A program made the translations under genes and the position numbers. Shown here piece after piece: positions 40,758 to 48,943 of a stretch of 64,000 bases of DNA. The DNA is from Microbacterium hydrocarbonoxydans (lineage in GTDB: Bacteria; Actinomycetota; Actinomycetes; Actinomycetales; Microbacteriaceae), in assembly GCF_011752045.1 (NCBI RefSeq), contig NZ_JAAKXW010000001.1, positions 1,240,001 to 1,304,000 on the forward strand, written 5' to 3'. Below the pieces are notes generated by a model. That model was given only the letters and a program-made list of their open reading frames with translations. It did no database searches and was not told the origin of the DNA. How positions within the stretch are numbered: the first letter of the stretch is position 1; each line of letters begins with the position of its first letter.

Positions 40758-42100
40758 GCGATCAGGCACCTGCGACGACCATCATCCGCGGTGCGACCGT
40801 GGTGACGATGGATGCGCAGCGCGGTGTGCTTCGGGGCGCTGACATCGTGATCCGGGATGGACTCATCGCGGACGTCGTCGACGGCACATCGTCTGAGGAG
40901 GGCGAGTCGATCGACGGCACGGAATGGATCGTGATCCCGGGGTTCGTCGACACTCATCGGCACACCTGGCAGAGCGCGATCAGGCACACCTATGGCGACG
41001 TGGATCCGCTGTCGTACTTCCGCGAGGTGCTCGCCGGTGCCGGCACGCACTATCTCCCGCAAGACGTGTATGCGGGAACGCTGCTCGGATCGGTCTCGGC
41101 GCTGAGCGCCGGCACGACGACGCTGCTCGATTGGGCGCACATCCAGAACTCCCCCGCCCATGCGGATGCCGGAATCGATGCGCTGAGGGATGCCGGCATC
41201 CGGGCGGTCTACGGCCACGGCTGGCCGCTGACGTCGACCGGCGAATGGACGAACGACAGCGCGCTGCGACATCCGCGTGACGTCGAACGGCTGACCCGGA
41301 CGACCGCCGGCTCCCCGCTGCTGCACGTCGCACTCGCGGCGCGCGGCCCGGAAATGGCCTCGGCCGACGTCTGGCGCGACGAGGTCGCACTCGCGCGCGA
41401 GCTCGGCATCCGGATCAGCGTGCACGTGGGCGCCTACCGCCACAATGCGGCCGCCAGGGCGGTCGCGCAGTACCACCGTGCCGGACTCCTCGCCGACGAC
41501 ATGACGTTCGTGCACTGCTCGAACACGTCGACGGATGAGCTGTCGATGATCGCCGATGCCGGCGCCACCGTCTCGCTCGGCGTGCACTGCGAGCTCAATG
41601 CCATGGGGATCGGAGACATCCCGCTGGACCGTCTCCTCTCGGTGGGCATCCGGCCGAGCCTCAGCGGCGACACCGAGACGAAGTGCTCCGGCGACATGTT
41701 CACGCAGATGCGGGCGCTGTTCGGCTATTACCGCTCGTGGGTGGGAGGCGGCCACAGCGGCGTGCCGGGCCCGCACGAGCTGACGCTGCACGACGTGCTG
41801 GAGTTCGCGACCCTTCGCGGCGCGCACGCCGTCGGCCTGGGTCACCACATCGGGTCGATAACACCCGGAAAGGCGGCAGACCTGGTCTGCATCCGCGCGA
41901 CCGACCTCAACATCGCCCCGGTTTCGGACCCTGTCGCCACCGTCGTCCTCGGCGCGCACGAAGGCAACGTCGACACCGTCTTCGTCGCCGGTCGACGCAT
42001 GAAGAGCGGCGGGCGGATGCTCCACGCGGACGCCGGGCGCATCGTCGACGCTGCCCGGACCTCGCAGAACCGGCTCGCTTCCCTCGGTGTGGGCCGCTGA
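40754..42100 (+). CDS. Amidohydrolase family protein (AtzA/cytosine-deaminase-like)
   Basis: A 448-residue metal hydrolase with a TIM barrel and an N/C-terminal beta sandwich. Metal ligands are DTHRHTWQ (HxH), His in ISVHVGAYRHN, His in TFVHCSNTS and Asp in SLSGDTETKCSGD. This set is typical of the aminohydrolases that deaminate triazines, cytosine, guanine or SAH. It is coupled to the monooxygenase by GTGA. In this cluster it could remove an amino group or open a cyclic amide, suggesting that the substrate contains nitrogen. Confidence 0.85.
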   Translation: MSDQAPATTIIRGATVVTMDAQRGVLRGADIVIRDGLIADVVDGTSSEEGESIDGTEWIVIPGFVDTHRHTWQSAIRHTYGDVDPLSYFREVLAGAGTHYLPQDVYAGTLLGSVSALSAGTTTLLDWAHIQNSPAHADAGIDALRDAGIRAVYGHGWPLTSTGEWTNDSALRHPRDVERLTRTTAGSPLLHVALAARGPEMASADVWRDEVALARELGIRISVHVGAYRHNAAARAVAQYHRAGLLADDMTFVHCSNTSTDELSMIADAGATVSLGVHCELNAMGIGDIPLDRLLSVGIRPSLSGDTETKCSGDMFTQMRALFGYYRSWVGGGHSGVPGPHELTLHDVLEFATLRGAHAVGLGHHIGSITPGKAADLVCIRATDLNIAPVSDPVATVVLGAHEGNVDTVFVAGRRMKSGGRMLHADAGRIVDAARTSQNRLASLGVGR

Positions 42101-42110
42101 GCCGGAACGC

Positions 42111-42620
42111 TCAGGCCGAGGGCGCCAGGCCGAGGTCCTCTTCGCGGACCGTGCCCTGGAACGACCACGGGAAGTTGATCCAGAGCGACGTGTCCTTCCA
42201 GGCGTAGTCGGGCTGGATGATCGTCGAGGGCTTGGTGTAGATGGTCACCGAGCGCACGTCCGCGCCCTTCTCCTTCAGGAGCGCCACCGCGAGAGCGAGC
42301 GTGCGCCCCGAGTCGGCGACGTCGTCGACGAGCAGCACCCGACGGCCGTCGAGGTACGCCATGTCCAGCTCCGGCGGCAGCACCTCGGGGGCGTCGAGCA
42401 CGGTGCCGATGCCCGTGTAGAACTCGACGTTGATCGCGCCGCAGTTCTTGGCGCCGAGTCCGTATGCGATGGCGCCGGCCGGCAGCAGACCGCCGCGAGC
42501 GATCGCGACCACCACCTCCGGTTCGAAGCCGCTCGCGAGGATCGTGCGGGCGAGGTCTCGCGTCGCGATCCCGAAACCGTCCCAGGTGAGCGTCTCGCGC
42601 TCGTTCGATGCATCAGTCAC
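42111..42620 (-). CDS. Phosphoribosyltransferase (hypoxanthine/xanthine type)
   Basis: A 169-residue PRTase-fold protein. The PRPP loop is VLLVDDVADSGRTL, preceded by VVAIARGGLLPAGAIAYGLG with the pyrophosphate loop. It resembles bacterial XGPRT/Gpt-like enzymes of purine salvage. The start is GTG at 42620 or ATG at 42638; ribosome sites are weak for both. It is convergent with the amidohydrolase gene (10 bp gap) and divergent from the glutamine amidotransferase gene, with no sign of a shared role with the catabolic cluster. Confidence 0.8.
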   Translation of the reverse strand: MTDASNERETLTWDGFGIATRDLARTILASGFEPEVVVAIARGGLLPAGAIAYGLGAKNCGAINVEFYTGIGTVLDAPEVLPPELDMAYLDGRRVLLVDDVADSGRTLALAVALLKEKGADVRSVTIYTKPSTIIQPDYAWKDTSLWINFPWSFQGTVREEDLGLAPSA

Positions 42621-42716
42621 CGGCCCATTCTCTCGCATCAGCGGATGCCGGCGGCATGCCGATCCGCCCGATGGGGTACAAACGAAGGAACGCCCGCCGC
42701 CGCATCCGAGGTCACC

Positions 42717-43538
42717 ATGTGCCGTCTCTTCGCCTTCATCGCCCCCGAACGATCGACGGTCCGCCGTGAACTCGACGATGCGGGGATGGAGAGCCTGGTG
42801 TCGCTCGCCCGCCTGCACGGGGACGGCTGGGGCTGGGCCGGTGTCGAATCGCTCGGCGACAGCCCGGTCGTGCGCAAGTCGGCCCAGTCCGCCATCGACG
42901 ACCCGCGGTTCGAGGAGGCGATGACCACTCCGGCGCACGCCGCGATGGTGCACCTGCGCTGGGCGACCTCCGGCATCGTGATCGCCGACCGCAACGCGCA
43001 TCCGTTCCTCGAGGGCGATGTCGCCTTCGAGCACAACGGCGCGCTGAAGCCGATCGACGATCTGCGCGCGCTGCTGTCGCCTGAGGTGCGCGCGGGCCTC
43101 CACGGCGAGACCGACAGCGAGATGTACTTCGCCCTGATCCGCGAGCAGCTCGCCCTCGGCCTGCCGCTCCTGGACGCGACCGTGCATGTCGTGCGCCGGC
43201 TCCGCGAGGTGTTCCCCCTCGCGAGCCTCAACGCGATCCTGCTGGACCGCGAGCAGATGGTCGTCGTGCGGGCGAGCGCGCACAGCATCCTGTCCGAGCG
43301 CAGCCTCGGCGAGATCGCCCTGCATCCGCACCTGCCCGACGACCACAACGAGGACTACTTCGCGCTGCGCTGGAAGCGGCATGACGACGGCACGATCATC
43401 ATCGGGTCGACCGGGGTCGCCGAGTTCGACTGGGAGCCGCTGCCGGCCGAGTCCGTCACCGCGATCCGTCTCGCCGACCGCACCGGGACGACCGTGTCGC
43501 TGCATCCCGAGGGCGCGCAGCTCAGCTCAGCCGAGTGA
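42717..43538 (+). CDS. Class II glutamine amidotransferase
   Basis: A 273-residue Ntn-type amidotransferase. The nucleophile is Cys2 (MCRLFAFIAP), and the conserved LRWATSG, EHNGAL and GETDSEMYF segments form the glutamine pocket. It lacks a synthetase domain, like YafJ and EgtC. No ergothioneine genes are nearby, so EgtC is unlikely. It converges on the transglutaminase operon and overlaps its 3' end by 17 bp. Similar amidotransferases recur beside alpha-E/ATP-grasp operons, so a link is possible. Confidence 0.85.
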   Translation: MCRLFAFIAPERSTVRRELDDAGMESLVSLARLHGDGWGWAGVESLGDSPVVRKSAQSAIDDPRFEEAMTTPAHAAMVHLRWATSGIVIADRNAHPFLEGDVAFEHNGALKPIDDLRALLSPEVRAGLHGETDSEMYFALIREQLALGLPLLDATVHVVRRLREVFPLASLNAILLDREQMVVVRASAHSILSERSLGEIALHPHLPDDHNEDYFALRWKRHDDGTIIIGSTGVAEFDWEPLPAESVTAIRLADRTGTTVSLHPEGAQLSSAE

Positions 43539-44367
43539 GCTCCACCGACACGAACAGCTCCGATCCGCTGGGGCCGGCGTACACGCCGCGCAGGGGTGCG
43601 ACGTCGCCGTAGTCGCGCCCGTGTCCGACGTACACATGCGACGCCCCGATCTCCACGAGGTTCGTCGGGTCGTAGCCGCGCCACTCCCCCGAGTACCACT
43701 CCACCCAGGCGTGCGACTCGCCGATCACGGGCTGCCCGATCGGCGCAGTCGGATCCGGGTGCAGATACCCCGACACGTACCGGGCGGGGATGCCCGCTGC
43801 GCGCAGCACCCCGAGCGCGACGTGCGCGATGTCCTGGCAGACGCCGGAGCGGGTCGGCCAGGCATCCCTCGCCGTGGAGTTGACGCCGGTGACCCCGCGT
43901 CGGTACTCCATCGCCTCGCCCACGGCTCGGCAGATCTCGAGCGCGGTCTCATCCACCCCCTCGCCCTCCGCCTCGATGCGCAGCGCGAGATCCGTCATCT
44001 CCTCGTCCGGGTCGGTGGCCGGCGTCTGCTCCAGGCACTCCGTCAGGGCCAGCGACAGCGGGATCCGGGCCCGCAGGCCGTCCCAGTCGAGCGCGGGGCC
44101 GGACGGACCGGCGGGTCGCAGGTCGACGACGCTCGTCGCGGTGACGGTCAGCGCCTCGTGCGGGGTGAGCACTTCGAAGGTCGACACCCTCGTGTCCCAG
44201 TAGTCCGTGTACGAATGCTGCGTCGCGGGCGGGGAGATCTCGAGCGAGGACTGCAGCACGAACTGCCCGTCGCGGGAGTGCGGCAGCATCCGCGCCTCGT
44301 TGTACGACGCCGTGGCCGGGCGCTCGTACCGGAATCCGGTCCGGTGGACGATCTTCAGGCGGCTCAC
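43522..44367 (-). CDS. Transglutaminase-like cysteine protease family protein
   Basis: A 281-residue protein. An N-terminal beta domain (SRLKIVHRTGFRYERPATASYNEARMLP) is followed by a transglutaminase core with the catalytic Cys in TRSGVCQDIAHVALGVLR, His in GESHAWVEWY and Asp in GYDPTN. The start is GTG at 44367, overlapping the alpha-E gene stop. In the conserved trio with alpha-E and circularly permuted ATP-grasp proteins it is predicted to cleave or remodel a peptide. It is cytoplasmic; no signal peptide is seen. Confidence 0.88.
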   Translation of the reverse strand: MSRLKIVHRTGFRYERPATASYNEARMLPHSRDGQFVLQSSLEISPPATQHSYTDYWDTRVSTFEVLTPHEALTVTATSVVDLRPAGPSGPALDWDGLRARIPLSLALTECLEQTPATDPDEEMTDLALRIEAEGEGVDETALEICRAVGEAMEYRRGVTGVNSTARDAWPTRSGVCQDIAHVALGVLRAAGIPARYVSGYLHPDPTAPIGQPVIGESHAWVEWYSGEWRGYDPTNLVEIGASHVYVGHGRDYGDVAPLRGVYAGPSGSELFVSVELTRLS

Positions 44368-45290
44368 AGCGCCTCCCCGATCCACACCGGCATCGCGATC
44401 GACGGGAAATACCTCTCGCGGATCGCGTCGCTCGCCATCGACACCCCCACCTGGACCTCCTCCATGCTCTCGGACAGCCGGTGCACGATGTCCGCGACCG
44501 GCCGGTACTCGAGTTCCGAGCGCATCCGCCCGAGCACCCGGCTCGCACGATCGGGCGCGCCGAAGACGCCGGCCCGGTCGATGCCGCGCAGGCACTCCTC
44601 CGCCTGCAGGACGCTGGAGAGCACCGATCGCGGGAAGAGGCGGTCGACGAGCAGGAACTCGACGGCGGATGCCGCTGTCGGCACGGCCCGGTGGCTGCGT
44701 AGGTGCGCCTCGTAGGCTCCGCAGCTGCGCAGCAGGGTCGTCCAGCTCGGGCCGCCCGCCTCGGTGAGGGAGCGGGTCGCCAGGAGTCGCGCGGTCATGT
44801 CCGCCCGCTCGATCGCGCGGCCGAGGGAGAAGAACTGCCACGCCTCGTCGCGGCTCGTCGACGACTCGACGACGCCGAAGGCGAGGGCGGCGCGATCGCG
44901 CACCCAGCGGAAGAACGGATGCGTCTTGTCCGAGGCGATTCGCCGCGGCATCCGGGCGTTGGACTCGTTGAGCGTCTCCCACAGGTCCGTGGAGATGATC
45001 TCCCTCGCCCGCCGGGCGTTCTCGCGCGCCGAGGCGATCGAGTGGGCGATGGATGCCGGATGCTCGCGGTCCAGCGCGAGCATCCGCACCACGTCGTCGC
45101 GGCCCAGGGCGGTCTCGGCATCCGCTGTCGTCCCCATCACCGACAGCAGCGCCCGGCACGCGGTGTCCTCGTCGACCCAGGGGTCCTCGAGCAGCAGCTG
45201 CAGGTGGACGTCGAGGATGCGCGCCGTGCCGTCGGAGCGCTCGACATAGCGGCCGATCCAGAACAGCGCCTCGGCGATGCGGCTCAGCAT
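44364..45290 (-). CDS. Alpha-E domain protein
   Basis: A 308-residue all-helical protein. The family opening MLSRIAEALFWIGRYVERSDGTARILDVHL is clear, with repeated conserved Glu/Arg helices through the length. Function is unknown; it always travels with circularly permuted ATP-grasp and transglutaminase genes. Its ATG lies inside the 3' end of the ATP-grasp gene (seven-base overlap), and its ribosome site AAGGAGG is within the last codons of that gene, directly after the polyglutamine stretch. Confidence 0.88.
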   Translation of the reverse strand: MLSRIAEALFWIGRYVERSDGTARILDVHLQLLLEDPWVDEDTACRALLSVMGTTADAETALGRDDVVRMLALDREHPASIAHSIASARENARRAREIISTDLWETLNESNARMPRRIASDKTHPFFRWVRDRAALAFGVVESSTSRDEAWQFFSLGRAIERADMTARLLATRSLTEAGGPSWTTLLRSCGAYEAHLRSHRAVPTAASAVEFLLVDRLFPRSVLSSVLQAEECLRGIDRAGVFGAPDRASRVLGRMRSELEYRPVADIVHRLSESMEEVQVGVSMASDAIRERYFPSIAMPVWIGEAL

Positions 45291-46969
45291 GGCGCCTCCT
45301 TCTGCTGTTGCTGCTGTTGCTGCTGTTGCTGCTGCTGGTGGTGCCGGAGGGTGAGGTCCTCGTCCTGCGGGGATGAGAGGAACGGCGTGTGCGGCTCCTC
45401 CCTCGGGGCCGAGATGATCCCGATCGCCCCGGTGGCGAGCGAGACCTCGTCGGAGGCGGCATCCGGAGCCCCCACGATCGTCGCCGTCGGCGCGGTCACC
45501 AGCGAGGCGTCGAGCACCCAGGTGTCCTTGGAGCCGCCGCCCTGGCTGGAGTTGACGACGAGCTGACCCTCCGGCAGCGCGACGCGGGTGAGTCCGCCCG
45601 GGAGGACCCAGACGCTCTCGCCGTCGTTGACCGCGAACGGACGCAGATCCACGTGACGGGGCCGGAACCCGTCCTCGACGAGCGTGGGGATCGTGGAGAG
45701 CTGCACCACCGGCTGCGCGATCCAGCCGCGCGGGTCGGCCAGAAGCGTTCGACGGAGGTCCTCGAGCGTCTCTTTCGAGGCGTCAGGGCCCACGACCAGT
45801 CCCTTGCCGCCGGAGCCGTCGACGGGCTTCACCACGAGTTCGTCCAGCCGGTCCAGCACCTCCTCGAGCGCCGCCGGCTCCTCCAGCCGCCAGGTATCGA
45901 CGTTGGGCAGGATCGGGTCCTCGCCGAGGTAATAGCGGATGAGGTCGGGGACGTACGTGTACACGAGCTTGTCGTCGGCGACGCCGTTGCCGACGGCGTT
46001 CGCGATCGTCACGTTCCCGAGCCGCGCGGCCAGCATGAGCCCCGGGGCCCCGAGCACGGAGTCGGGGCGGAAGTGCTGCGGGTCGAGGAACTCGTCGTCC
46101 ACCCGGCGGTAGATCACGTCGACCCGGGTCGGACCGGCGGTGGTGTGCATCCACACGCGCCCGCCGGAGCAGAACAGGTCGCGCCCCTCGACGAGCTCCA
46201 CGCCCATCATCCGCGCGAGCAGCGTGTGCTCGTAATAGGCGGAGTTGAAGACGCCGGGGGTCAGCACCACGACCGTCGGGTCGTCCACGCCCTGGGGTGC
46301 GGCCGCCCTGAGAGCCTGCAGCAGGCGGCTCGGATAGTCGACGACCGGACGCACCCGGAGGCTCGTGAACAGCTCCGGCAGCGTCTGGGCCATCACACGC
46401 CGGTTCGCCAGCACGTAGCTCACGCCGCTGGGCACGCGGACGTTGTCCTCCAGCACCCGCCACGCGCCCTTCTCGTCGCGGATCACGTCGATGCCTGCGA
46501 CGTGGATGCGCACGCCGTTCGCGCCCACGATGCCCGCCGCCTGCCGGTGGAAGTGCGAGGAGGAGCTGATCAGCGAGGCCGGGATCAGCCCGTCGCGCAC
46601 CGCGAACTGCGGGCCGTACACGTCGGCGAGGAAGGCCTCGAGAGCCCGGACGCGCTGCTTCACCCCCGACTCGACGTAGGCCCAGTCGTCGGCCGCGAGG
46701 ACCCGCGGCACGACGTCCAGCGGGAAGGGCCGCTCCTCCCCCGCGAAGTCGAAGGTGACTCCCTGCGCGAGGTAGGAGCTCGCCAGAGCATCCGTCCGAG
46801 CCCGCAGCTCGGCATCGTCCATGCCGGACAGCGCGGGATACAGATCCCGGTACGGGCCCCGCACCTCCTCGCCGGGAACCGCTTCGAGGGGGAACATCTC
46901 GTCCCAGGGCGGTGGTGCGTCCCGTGCCGGCGTGCGGCGGGTGGTGTATCCGGTGAACAGCGACTCCAT
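45284..46969 (-). CDS. Circularly permuted ATP-grasp type 2 family protein (DUF404/DUF407)
   Basis: A 561-residue ligase-like protein. Residues 1-90 form the DUF404-like part (FTGYTTRRT, WDEMF). The permuted ATP-grasp core shows VRIHVAGIDVIRDEKGAWRVLEDNVRVPSGVSY, VTIANAVGNGVADDK, VVKPVDGSGGKGLVVG and RHVDLRPF. It is predicted to form amide bonds on a peptide. The C-terminus is unusual: His-His then twelve Gln, encoded by a CTGCTGTTG nonamer repeat. The ATG at 46969 gives the normal N-terminus; the much longer open frame upstream covers the neighbouring gene and is rejected. Confidence 0.88.
   Translation of the reverse strand: MESLFTGYTTRRTPARDAPPPWDEMFPLEAVPGEEVRGPYRDLYPALSGMDDAELRARTDALASSYLAQGVTFDFAGEERPFPLDVVPRVLAADDWAYVESGVKQRVRALEAFLADVYGPQFAVRDGLIPASLISSSSHFHRQAAGIVGANGVRIHVAGIDVIRDEKGAWRVLEDNVRVPSGVSYVLANRRVMAQTLPELFTSLRVRPVVDYPSRLLQALRAAAPQGVDDPTVVVLTPGVFNSAYYEHTLLARMMGVELVEGRDLFCSGGRVWMHTTAGPTRVDVIYRRVDDEFLDPQHFRPDSVLGAPGLMLAARLGNVTIANAVGNGVADDKLVYTYVPDLIRYYLGEDPILPNVDTWRLEEPAALEEVLDRLDELVVKPVDGSGGKGLVVGPDASKETLEDLRRTLLADPRGWIAQPVVQLSTIPTLVEDGFRPRHVDLRPFAVNDGESVWVLPGGLTRVALPEGQLVVNSSQGGGSKDTWVLDASLVTAPTATIVGAPDAASDEVSLATGAIGIISAPREEPHTPFLSSPQDEDLTLRHHQQQQQQQQQQQQKEAPC
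45302..45337. repeat. Nonamer repeat encoding twelve glutamines
   Basis: Three exact CTGCTGTTG units plus CTGCTGCTG on the plus strand. It encodes Gln12 at the end of the ATP-grasp protein and lies about ten bases before the alpha-E ribosome site. Slippage would change the tail in whole codons. Confidence 0.85.
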
Positions 46970-47000
46970 GACGGAATGCTGTCCTGCTCCGGTTTCCGTC
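46970..47000. promoter_or_regulatory. Inverted repeat upstream of the ATP-grasp gene
   Basis: GACGGAA and TTCCGTC, seven perfect pairs 17 bp apart, directly before the ATG. It could be an operator or a short leader hairpin. Confidence 0.4.
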
Positions 47001-47043
47001 AGGTTACGAGTCTGCGTCGGTGCCGAGACAGTCCGGCGCGCGG

Positions 47044-47049
47044 TAGAAT
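47044..47049 (+). promoter_or_regulatory. Candidate -10 for the thiamine-diphosphate enzyme gene
   Basis: TAGAAT is a good -10; no convincing -35 is seen. It predicts a transcript start near 47056, just before the first leader hairpin. Confidence 0.5.
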
Positions 47050-47055
47050 CCTGCT

Positions 47056-47161
47056 GTCCGGCCTTGACGCGGCCGGTGCCTGAAAAAGAGGCACGAAGCA
47101 CCTCGCATCGATGCGAGGGCGAGACACATACGGAATCAGCATTCGCTCCGTCCCTGTCTCG
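47056..47161 (+). ncRNA. Structured 5' leader RNA candidate
   Basis: Four consecutive stems fill the leader. They are CCGGCC/GGCCGG (47058-47076); GTGCCT/AGGCAC (47076-47094), which shares one base with the first; the perfect palindrome CCTCGCATCGATGCGAGG (47101-47118); and a bipartite stem CGAGAC/GTCTCG with inner ACGGA/TCCGT (47120-47161). The AAAGG ribosome site begins directly after the last stem. I could not match it to a known riboswitch class. It may be a cis-regulator of the following gene. Confidence 0.4.
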
Positions 47162-47173
47162 AAAGGCTTCCGC

Positions 47174-48925
47174 ATGCCCACCGTCTCCGCGCACGTCGCC
47201 CTCACCCTCGCCCAGCACATCGACGCCGTCTTCGGCGTGATGGGCAACGGGAACGCCTACTTCCTCGACGCCCTCGAGAAGCAGACGGATGCCGTGTTCA
47301 CGGCCGTCCGCCACGAGCAGGGCGCGGTGGTCGCCGCCGACGCGCACTTCCGCGCCTCCGGTCGCATCGCGGCCGGCACGTCGACCTACGGCGCCGGGTT
47401 CACGAACACGATCACGGCGCTGGCGGAGGCGGTGCAGGCGCACGTGCCGCTCGTGCTCGTGGTCGGCGACGAGCCCACCTCCGGCCCGCGCCCGTGGGAC
47501 GTCGACCAGATCGCCCTCGCGTCCGCCGTCGGCGCCCGGACCTACACCGTCGGACGAGCGGATGCCGCGGCGACGACCGTCATCGCGATCGAGCACGCGC
47601 TCACCTATCGCGTGCCGGTGGTGCTGGCGATCCCCTATGACGTGGCGGCGCTCGACGCCGGGGAGGTGCCGCCGGCGCCCGAGCCCCGCGTGCCTGCTCC
47701 CCTCGCTCCGCGCGGCGAGTTCGCGGGCGGGATGCTCGACGAGATCGCCCAGGCTCTCGCCGGGGCGGAGCGGCCCTTCCTCCTCGCCGGCCGTGGCGCC
47801 TGGCTGGCCGGGGCCGGGGCCGCGCTCGGCGAGCTCGCCGCGGCGACCGGGGCGCTGACCGCGTCCTCCGCGCTCGGCCGCGGCGTCTTCCCGGAGGCGC
47901 AGTACGACCTCGGCGTGGCCGGCGGCTTCGGCGCCGACGGCGCGATGGAGCTCATCCGCACCGCTGACGTCGCGGTCGTCTTCGGTGCCTCCCTGAACCA
48001 GTTCACGATGCGCTTCGGCGAGCTGTTCGCTCCGGGCACCCGCGTGTTCCAGGTGGACATCTCCCCGGCCGCCACACATCCGCACGTCGGCGGCTTCGTG
48101 CGCGGCGACGCCCGCCTCGCCGCGGAGGAGCTGGTGCGGCGCGTGACGGGTGCCACGGCATCCGCCCCGGCTTCCGAGCACGGCTTCGGAGCTGAGAGCC
48201 GACACGCCGAGGCCGTGCCCTCAGCCAAGGGCGTGTCGGATGCCGCCTCCGAAGCTGTGCCCGCACGCCCATGGCGGGAGACCGTGGACGTGCCCGCGGC
48301 CCGCGCGTACGCGCCGGGCGACGACCTCGCCCCTGACGGGCGTCTCGACCCGCGCTCCGCGGCGCGCCGCATCGCGGAGCTGCTGCCCCAGGACCGCGTC
48401 GTGGTGTCGGACGGCGGGCACTTCATCGGCTGGGCGAACATGTACTGGCCGGTCGCGGCTCCCGACCGCATGATGATGGTCGGCACCGCCTTCCAGTCGA
48501 TCGGCCAGGGCTGGCCGAGCGTGGTCGGCGCCGCCCTCGCCCGCCGGGAGTCGACGGTCGTGCTCACCTCCGGAGACGGCGGCGGCCTGATGGCGATCGC
48601 CGACCTCGAGTCGGCCGTGCGCGCCGCGGGCGGCCGCGGCATCGCGGTGATCTGGAACGACGCCGCCTACGGCGCGGAGGTCAACCTCTACGGCCTGAAG
48701 GGCCTCGCCGAGGGGCCCATGCGCATCCCCGAGGTGGACTTCGCCGCGTTCGGCGCTGCCGTCGGCGCGGAGGGCGTCGTCGTGCGCACCCTCGCCGACC
48801 TCGACCGGCTGGAGACCTGGGCCGCCGAGGATGCCGCCACCCGCCGCTTCCTCCTGCTCGACCTGCGCATCTCCGGAGACGTGATCGCCCCGTACCAGCA
48901 GGAGATCATCCGCGTGAACTCGTGA
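47174..48925 (+). CDS. Thiamine-diphosphate-dependent enzyme (acetolactate synthase-like)
   Basis: A 583-residue protein with the three-domain ThDP fold. The N-terminal part has the catalytic-Glu region VRHEQGAVVAADAHFR, the middle domain is NAD/FAD-like, and the C-terminal domain has GDGGGLMAIADLESAVR...WNDAAYG for the cofactor. It could be a decarboxylase, carboligase or synthase; substrate is unknown. The linker before the C-terminal domain (about residues 332-365) contains an in-frame inverted repeat. The ATG at 47174 follows AAAGG; an upstream in-frame ATG at 47111 lies within a leader hairpin and is unlikely. Confidence 0.85.
   Translation: MPTVSAHVALTLAQHIDAVFGVMGNGNAYFLDALEKQTDAVFTAVRHEQGAVVAADAHFRASGRIAAGTSTYGAGFTNTITALAEAVQAHVPLVLVVGDEPTSGPRPWDVDQIALASAVGARTYTVGRADAAATTVIAIEHALTYRVPVVLAIPYDVAALDAGEVPPAPEPRVPAPLAPRGEFAGGMLDEIAQALAGAERPFLLAGRGAWLAGAGAALGELAAATGALTASSALGRGVFPEAQYDLGVAGGFGADGAMELIRTADVAVVFGASLNQFTMRFGELFAPGTRVFQVDISPAATHPHVGGFVRGDARLAAEELVRRVTGATASAPASEHGFGAESRHAEAVPSAKGVSDAASEAVPARPWRETVDVPAARAYAPGDDLAPDGRLDPRSAARRIAELLPQDRVVVSDGGHFIGWANMYWPVAAPDRMMMVGTAFQSIGQGWPSVVGAALARRESTVVLTSGDGGGLMAIADLESAVRAAGGRGIAVIWNDAAYGAEVNLYGLKGLAEGPMRIPEVDFAAFGAAVGAEGVVVRTLADLDRLETWAAEDAATRRFLLLDLRISGDVIAPYQQEIIRVNS
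48179..48259. repeat. Inverted repeat in the linker of the ThDP enzyme
   Basis: Two 30-bp arms (48179-48208 and 48230-48259) match at about 23 of 30 positions around a 21-bp centre. It reads in frame as an Ala/Ser/Glu-rich linker, as for the repeat in the E2 gene. Confidence 0.55.
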
Positions 48926-48943
48926 CCTGGATAGGCTGAGCGG

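Noticed and set aside
42717..43538. EgtC of ergothioneine synthesis
   Set aside because: No egtA, egtB, egtD or egtE is nearby, and many EgtC-like amidotransferases have other roles.
47056..47161. A TPP riboswitch
   Set aside because: The conserved CUGAGA and other THI-box segments are not present, although the downstream enzyme uses the cofactor. The thi operon leader lies outside the window.
47111..47173. An upstream in-frame ATG adding 21 residues to the thiamine-diphosphate enzyme, or a leader peptide
   Set aside because: It sits inside a perfect palindrome without a ribosome site, and the added residues do not resemble the family N-terminus.
45284..48205. A 973-residue minus-strand frame extending the ATP-grasp gene
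   Set aside because: The extra part is antisense to the thiamine-diphosphate enzyme gene; the family N-terminus starts at 46969.
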